DNA of 64,000 nt from NCBI RefSeq assembly GCF_900129375.1, contig NZ_FQVN01000002.1, forward strand, positions 186,001 through 250,000, read 5' to 3'. The notes under the pieces were generated by a model, which searched no databases, had not been told where the DNA came from, and saw nothing but the letters and a program-made list of their open reading frames with translations. This document shows positions 59,624 through 64,000 of this stretch, piece after piece. Each line of letters opens with the position of its first letter. Within the stretch, counting starts at the first letter, position 1. The translations under genes were made by a program, and so were the position numbers. The stretch is from Streptoalloteichus hindustanus. Its GTDB lineage: Bacteria > Actinomycetota > Actinomycetes > Mycobacteriales > Pseudonocardiaceae.

Positions 59624-61132
59624 ATGTCACGCTCTCGCCTGAGAACGGTCAGAGGCACCACCGTGGTCGCCGCGGCGCTGGGGGTGGGGACTCTGGTCGC
59701 CGCGCCGGCTCACGCCATCAGCGGCGGCACGCCCGTCAAGGACGGCACCCACCAGTACACCGCGAAGATCGAACTGCCGGGGCGCGCCTGCTCCGGCGCC
59801 CTGATCGAGGCTCAGTGGGTGATCACCACCAAGAGTTGTGTCACGGGAGTTCAGGCCGACGCCGGCACTGTCACCGTGGGCCGCACCAACCTGGGCACCA
59901 ACGCGGGCCAGGTGGCCAAGATCGCTGGTGTTGTGCCGCGTGAGGACCGCAACGTGGCACTGGTCAAGCTCGCCGCACCGGTCTCCGGGATCACGCCGGT
60001 GAAGATCAGCAAGGCGGCGCCGAGGAACGGTGAAGCCCTGCGTGTCGCGGGTTTCGGCCGGACCGCCACGGAGTGGGTGCCCAACCAGCTCAACACCGCG
60101 TCGTTCCAGGTCAAGAACGTCGGTAAGACCACGTTCGAGGTCGCTGGGGTTTCGGGGAACACCAGCACGTGCAAGGGCGACGCCGGTGCCCCGGTGATCC
60201 GCGAGGCGAACGGAACCTCCGAGCTCGTCGCGGTCGATCACACCTCGTGGCAGAACGGTTGCCTCGGCGAGAGCCAGACCCGCCAGGGTGGCACCGAGAC
60301 TCGCGTGGACGACCTCAACGACTGGATTCGGCAGCAGATCCCGAACCTGAGCATCGAGTGCAAGCCCGCCGTTCCGCTGTACGTGGTGCGTAACGACGGC
60401 GAGGTCCGCGAGTACCAGCACACCGACCCGAAGAACGGGTCCTTCAGCTGGGCCGACTACAACGGGCGGATCATCGGGGGCGGATGGCTCGGGGCGCGTA
60501 CGGTCGCCGCGCCTGACGGGGTGTTCTACCTGGCCGTGCAGAACGGCGAGTTCCGCCGCTACCGCTGGAACGGCAACGGTTGGGACACGAACCAGGCCGG
60601 CTCCCAGTACGACGTCCTGGAGAACGGCAACGGCTGGGACCGCTACGTCACGCCGGACTACCGCAACCGGATGACCGTCGACACCAACGGTCACGTCTAC
60701 ACGATCGAGCCGGACGGCAAGCTGCACTGGCGTTCGTACGACCCGGCCAGCAAGAAGCTGGACCACCGGGTGCTCGCCGGCGACTGGGGGCAGTACGACC
60801 TCATCGTGGGCGCTGGCCCGGGCGTTCTCTACACCCGCACGCCCAACGGTGACCTGTTCCGGCACGTCTACGACGCCAAGAGCGGGCAGTGGACCCAGCA
60901 GGCCAAGCGCAACGGTTCCGGCTGGAACATGTTCAACTCCATCATCTCCGTTGGCGGGGAGATCCTGTACGGCGCCCGGCCGGACAACAACGGAGAATTG
61001 CTGTGGTACCGGTACCAGTTCCTCAACGGAACCTGGGCCGACACCGGTCGCGACCTCGGCAAGCTGGTGGGCACCGGCTGGTACAACGAGTTCAACATCA
61101 CGGCCGCTCCCGACGGCTGCCGCGTTGTCTGA
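59624..61132 (+). CDS. Secreted trypsin-fold pseudoprotease fused to a tachylectin-like domain
   Basis: A 502-residue exported protein. Residues 1-31 are a signal peptide (AHA cut). Residues 32-240 have the trypsin (S1) fold, ISGGTPV at the mature start, but the catalytic residues are replaced: the His of TAAHC is Ser71 (TTKSC), the Asp before VAL is Asn110 (RNVALVKL), and the Ser of GDSGGP is Ala187 (CKGDAGAP). It is therefore predicted to be inactive. Residues about 255-500 form a tachylectin/sialidase-like beta-propeller with repeated NGxLxRYRW-type strands (GEFRRYRWNGNGW, GKLHWRSYDPASK, GDLFRHVYDAKSG, GELLWYRYQ). A carbohydrate-binding role is likely. Confidence 0.88.
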   Translation: MSRSRLRTVRGTTVVAAALGVGTLVAAPAHAISGGTPVKDGTHQYTAKIELPGRACSGALIEAQWVITTKSCVTGVQADAGTVTVGRTNLGTNAGQVAKIAGVVPREDRNVALVKLAAPVSGITPVKISKAAPRNGEALRVAGFGRTATEWVPNQLNTASFQVKNVGKTTFEVAGVSGNTSTCKGDAGAPVIREANGTSELVAVDHTSWQNGCLGESQTRQGGTETRVDDLNDWIRQQIPNLSIECKPAVPLYVVRNDGEVREYQHTDPKNGSFSWADYNGRIIGGGWLGARTVAAPDGVFYLAVQNGEFRRYRWNGNGWDTNQAGSQYDVLENGNGWDRYVTPDYRNRMTVDTNGHVYTIEPDGKLHWRSYDPASKKLDHRVLAGDWGQYDLIVGAGPGVLYTRTPNGDLFRHVYDAKSGQWTQQAKRNGSGWNMFNSIISVGGEILYGARPDNNGELLWYRYQFLNGTWADTGRDLGKLVGTGWYNEFNITAAPDGCRVV

Positions 61133-61156
61133 CGCATGAACTAGAGGCATGAACGA

Positions 61157-61189
61157 CGAGAGGGGCGGCCCTGACGGCCGCCCCTCTCG
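61157..61189 (+). terminator. Terminator after the pseudoprotease-lectin gene
   Basis: CGAGAGGGGCGGCC (61157-61170) pairs perfectly with GGCCGCCCCTCTCG (61176-61189) around CTGAC, followed by TGTTGTTGG. It marks the right edge of the secreted-protein group. Confidence 0.9.
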
Positions 61190-61395
61190 TGTTGTTGGCG
61201 ATTCGCGCCCTGTTCCATTTCTGGAAAACTGTCAAGGGGGCGCGACAGAATTTGATCGGGATCTTCACGCGAGCGGAGTGATCCGAGTTGGATCGAGTGT
61301 GGCGCGCGGCCGGTCAGTGCGCTACCTTCGAGGATTGGGTACGACGGAGTGGTCGCCGAATAAGCTGTCGTCATTTTAGTGAATTGGGGGACGGG

Positions 61396-63726
61396 TTGTC
61401 AACCGGGGAAAGGGTGCGGGAGCAGGAATACGTCTCGATGCTGTACGGGCGGCTCGACGGGCTGCGGGGGGAGGTCTCGGCACGGCTGGCCGGGGTGTTG
61501 CGGGAGTCCGGGGGCACTCCGCAGGCGGTGCTGGAGCGGGACGTGGCCGCCGCGCGGTGCGCTGAGCAGCTCGCCCGGTTCGACGCGGCGGAGAACAAGT
61601 TGTGCTTCGGCCGGCTCGACCTGGCTGACGGCGAGCGGCGCTACGTCGGCCGGCTCGGGCTGTTCGACGAGTCCGACGACTACGAGCCGTTGCTCGTGGA
61701 CTGGCGGGCGCCGGCGGCGCGCCCGTTCTACGTCGCGACCGCCGCCGCACCGGAGGGCGTCCGGCGGCGGCGGCACATCCGCACCAGTGGGCGGACGGTG
61801 GTCGCGATCGACGACGAACTGCTCGACCTGGCCGCGGCGGACGGGGCGGACGGCGGTGACGGGCTGGTCGGCGAGGCCGCGTTGCTGGCGGCCCTGAGCG
61901 CCGACCGGACGGGACGGATGAACGACATCGTCGAGACGATCCAGGCCGAGCAGGACCGGGTCATCCGGTCCGAGCACCAGGGCGTGCTGGTCGTGCAGGG
62001 CGGCCCCGGCACCGGGAAGACGGCCGTGGCGCTGCACCGCGCAGCGTTCCTCCTGTACACGCGGCGGGAGCGGCTCGCGCGGCGCGGTGTGCTGGTCGTC
62101 GGTCCGAACGCCGGCTTCCTGCGGTACGTCGGCCAGGTGTTGCCCTCGCTCGGGGAGACCGGTGTGCTGCTGTCGACCATCGCCGATCTGTATCCCGGGA
62201 TCAGCGCCCGGCGCGCGGAGACGGCCGAGGCGGCCGAGATCAAGGGCAGGCCGGTGATGGCGGAGGTGGTGGCCGCGGCCGTGCGGGACCGGCAGCGGGT
62301 GCCGGACGAGCCGTGGGTGATCGAGTTCGACGACCAGGTCCTCAGTCTGGACCGTGAGACCTGCGAGCGGGCGCGGGAGCGCGCGCGGCGCACGGGTCGG
62401 CGGCACAACGAGGCCAGGGAGGTGTTCGTCGCCGAGGTCGTCGAGGCGTTGGCCCGGCAGATGGCGGAGCTGGTCGGCGCCGACGTGCACGGCGGGGGGA
62501 ACCTCCTCGACGAGGAGGACGTCGCGGAGATCCGCAGGGAGCTGCGCGGGGACCGGGCGGTGCGGGAGGCGCTCGGCGCGCTGTGGCCCGTCCTGACCCC
62601 GCGCCGGTTGGTGGCCGACCTCTTCGCCCGGCCCGAGCTGCTGGCCTCGGCCGCGCCGACGCTCACCGAGGCCGAGCGCGGCCTGCTGCTCCGCGAGCGG
62701 GCCGGCGGGTGGTCGCCGGCCGACGTGCCGCTGCTGGACGAGGCGGCCGAGCTGCTCGGCGCGGACGACCGGGTGGCCAGGACGCGGGCCGAGCGGGAGC
62801 GCCGGGACCGGGTCGCCTACGCGGAGGGCGTGCTGGAGATCCTGGCCGGCTCGGCCACCCAGGACGTGGAGGGCGAGGACGACCCGGAGGTCGTGCTGGC
62901 CTCCGACCTGGTCGACGCGGGCGCGCTGGCCGACCGGCACGAGGACCGGGCCCACGCGACGGTGGCCGAGCGGGCCGCCGCCGACCGGACGTGGACCTTC
63001 GGGCACGTGATCGTGGACGAGGCGCAGGAGCTGTCCGCGATGGCGTGGCGGATGCTGATGCGGCGCTGCCCCAGCCGGTCGATGACCCTGGTCGGCGACG
63101 TCGCGCAGACCGGGGACCTCGCCGGCACGTCCTCATGGGACGACGTGCTCCGCCCCTACGTCGCCGACCGGTGGCGCCTGGAGCGGCTCACGGTGAACTA
63201 CCGCACCCCGGCCGAGATCATGGCCGTCGCGGCGGCGGTGCTGGCCGACCTGGGCCCACCGCTGGACCCGCCGCCGGAGCCGCCGACGTCGGTGCGCACG
63301 AGCGGCGCTGAGCCGTGGCGGTGCGCGGCGCCGCGCGCCGAACTGGCCGACCGCCTGGCCCGGATGACCGTTGAGGAGGTGGCCGCGGTCGGCGAGGGGC
63401 GGGTCGCGGTGATCGCGCCCGCGTCGCTGGTCGCCGAACTGGGCGCGGCCGTGCTCGCCGCGGTGCCCGGGGCGTCGGTGGGGGAGGACCCGGACCTGGA
63501 GCGCCCGGTCGTGGTGCTCCCCGTCGCGCGGGCGAAGGGGCTGGAGTTCGACTCCGTGCTGGTCGTCGAACCGGCGCTGGTCCTGGCGGAGTCGCCCCGC
63601 GGCGCGAACGACCTCTACGTCGCGCTGACCAGGGCCACCCGCCGGCTGGGTGTGCTCCACAGCGCCGCGCCGCCCTCGGCGCTGGCCGGGTTGCGCGAGT
63701 GGGACGGGGGTCGGCGGGACGGCTGA
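61396..63726 (+). CDS. helD: HelD-like UvrD/Rep-family helicase (RNA polymerase-recycling type)
   Basis: A 776-residue SF1 ATPase. The N-terminal coiled-coil arm (VREQEYVSMLYGRLDGLRGEV) is typical of HelD, as is the LLVDWRAPAARPFYVATAAAPEGV segment. ATPase motifs are VQGGPGTGKTAVALHRAAFLLY (I), VIVDEAQELSAMAWRMLMRR (II), LVGDVAQTGDLAG (III), LTVNYRTPAEIM (IV) and LYVALTRATRRLGVL (VI). HelD removes stalled RNA polymerase; some actinobacterial relatives (HelR) protect against rifamycins, but I see no rifamycin-associated element upstream. TTG 61396 is inferred as start after a GGGGGA stretch. Confidence 0.92.
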   Translation: MSTGERVREQEYVSMLYGRLDGLRGEVSARLAGVLRESGGTPQAVLERDVAAARCAEQLARFDAAENKLCFGRLDLADGERRYVGRLGLFDESDDYEPLLVDWRAPAARPFYVATAAAPEGVRRRRHIRTSGRTVVAIDDELLDLAAADGADGGDGLVGEAALLAALSADRTGRMNDIVETIQAEQDRVIRSEHQGVLVVQGGPGTGKTAVALHRAAFLLYTRRERLARRGVLVVGPNAGFLRYVGQVLPSLGETGVLLSTIADLYPGISARRAETAEAAEIKGRPVMAEVVAAAVRDRQRVPDEPWVIEFDDQVLSLDRETCERARERARRTGRRHNEAREVFVAEVVEALARQMAELVGADVHGGGNLLDEEDVAEIRRELRGDRAVREALGALWPVLTPRRLVADLFARPELLASAAPTLTEAERGLLLRERAGGWSPADVPLLDEAAELLGADDRVARTRAERERRDRVAYAEGVLEILAGSATQDVEGEDDPEVVLASDLVDAGALADRHEDRAHATVAERAAADRTWTFGHVIVDEAQELSAMAWRMLMRRCPSRSMTLVGDVAQTGDLAGTSSWDDVLRPYVADRWRLERLTVNYRTPAEIMAVAAAVLADLGPPLDPPPEPPTSVRTSGAEPWRCAAPRAELADRLARMTVEEVAAVGEGRVAVIAPASLVAELGAAVLAAVPGASVGEDPDLERPVVVLPVARAKGLEFDSVLVVEPALVLAESPRGANDLYVALTRATRRLGVLHSAAPPSALAGLREWDGGRRDG

Positions 63727-64000
63727 GCCGGCGGCGCGGTGATCACAGGGGCTCGCGGTGCGGTACCCCTGTTCGTCGCGGAGCCGGAAGGCTGACGGGC
63801 GCTCCGCCGGAGTGACGCAGTGGAGTGCTCCGTCCGCGTCCCCTGACCGCGTCGGTCGCCGTGACCTGGGACGGCGCGGTCCGGTGCAGGCCGAGCTGGG
63901 GGAACGCCGTGTTCCGCATTCCGGGACGGACCTGCTTACCGGCCGGCGCCGATCTCGTCACGGTGTGTGGTCAAGTCCCTCGTTTGGTCGGAAACATAGC
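63727..64000. other. Gene-free window end
   Basis: No supported gene, hairpin or repeat is seen in the last 274 bases; the next gene lies outside the window. Confidence 0.4.

Noticed and set aside
59624-61132. Active trypsin-like protease
   Set aside because: All three catalytic positions are substituted (Ser71, Asn110, Ala187), so activity is not expected.
61190-61395. Rifamycin-associated element upstream of the HelD-like gene
   Set aside because: No matching inverted repeat was found, so a HelR-type resistance role is not claimed.
63743-63961. 72-codon minus-strand frame near the window end
   Set aside because: No ribosome site, family resemblance or codon bias.

Overview
This window is high-GC actinobacterial chromosome, most likely from the Pseudonocardiaceae (Saccharothrix, Lentzea or Actinosynnema type). 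WhiA, RbpA, OpcA, an actinobacterial-type glucose-6-phosphate isomerase, an MptB-like mannosyltransferase and a SufR-led suf operon point to Actinobacteria. Gene order follows the mycobacterial Rv1420-Rv1466 core segment: uvrC-rapZ-yvcK-whiA, gap-pgk-tpiA-secG, the tkt-tal-zwf-opcA-pgl group, ctaB, qor, ctaA, an ABC pair, mptB, and sufR-B-D-C-S-U-T. The genus is an inference; there is no rRNA in the window and I found no tRNA.

Layout. 1-4.9 kb: a hypothetical protein, two Tat/lipoprotein-like Rieske proteins, a secreted subtilisin-like protease and a cupin. 5-10.2 kb: uvrC, rapZ, yvcK and whiA, with overlapping junctions. 10.2-12 kb: an intact VapBC pair with a perfect dyad touching the vapB start codon, then a secreted protein. 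12-17 kb: glycerol regulon (gylR, glpF, glpK, glpD) with two copies of one operator. 17.3-21.3 kb: gap-pgk-tpiA, secG, rbpA. 21.4-25.4 kb: orphan histidine kinase, small hypothetical genes and a decayed VapBC pair. 25.5-34 kb: minus-strand operon tkt-tal-pgi-zwf-opcA-pgl. 34.2-45 kb: haem A synthesis (ctaB, ctaA), quinone oxidoreductase, ATP-grasp protein, a Pro/Gln-rich secreted protein, metallo-hydrolase, MarR-like regulator, ABC exporter and mptB. 45.3-52.4 kb: Fe-S assembly operon. 52.4-61.2 kb: an accessory island. 61.4-63.7 kb: HelD-like helicase.

The most interesting part is the accessory island after sufT. A 1299-residue secreted protein carries two sets of ALF repeats, two long alanine-rich coiled coils and a C-terminal domain matching the TNT NAD(P)+ glycohydrolase family. 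It is followed by a small intact alpha-helical-repeat protein and a broken tandem paralogue, candidate immunity genes. Next come a small secreted protein and a trypsin-fold protein in which all three catalytic residues are replaced and which is fused to a tachylectin-like domain.

Other notable signals: a 55-bp repeat in two places about 38 kb apart, each followed after exactly 34 nt by a cluster of TGTGGACAA (DnaA-box-like) sites; a toxin-antitoxin pair killed by several separate lesions, including a 13-bp duplication; and many genes with a TANNNT-like -10 box 6-7 nt before the start codon and no Shine-Dalgarno sequence, which suggests frequent leaderless transcription.
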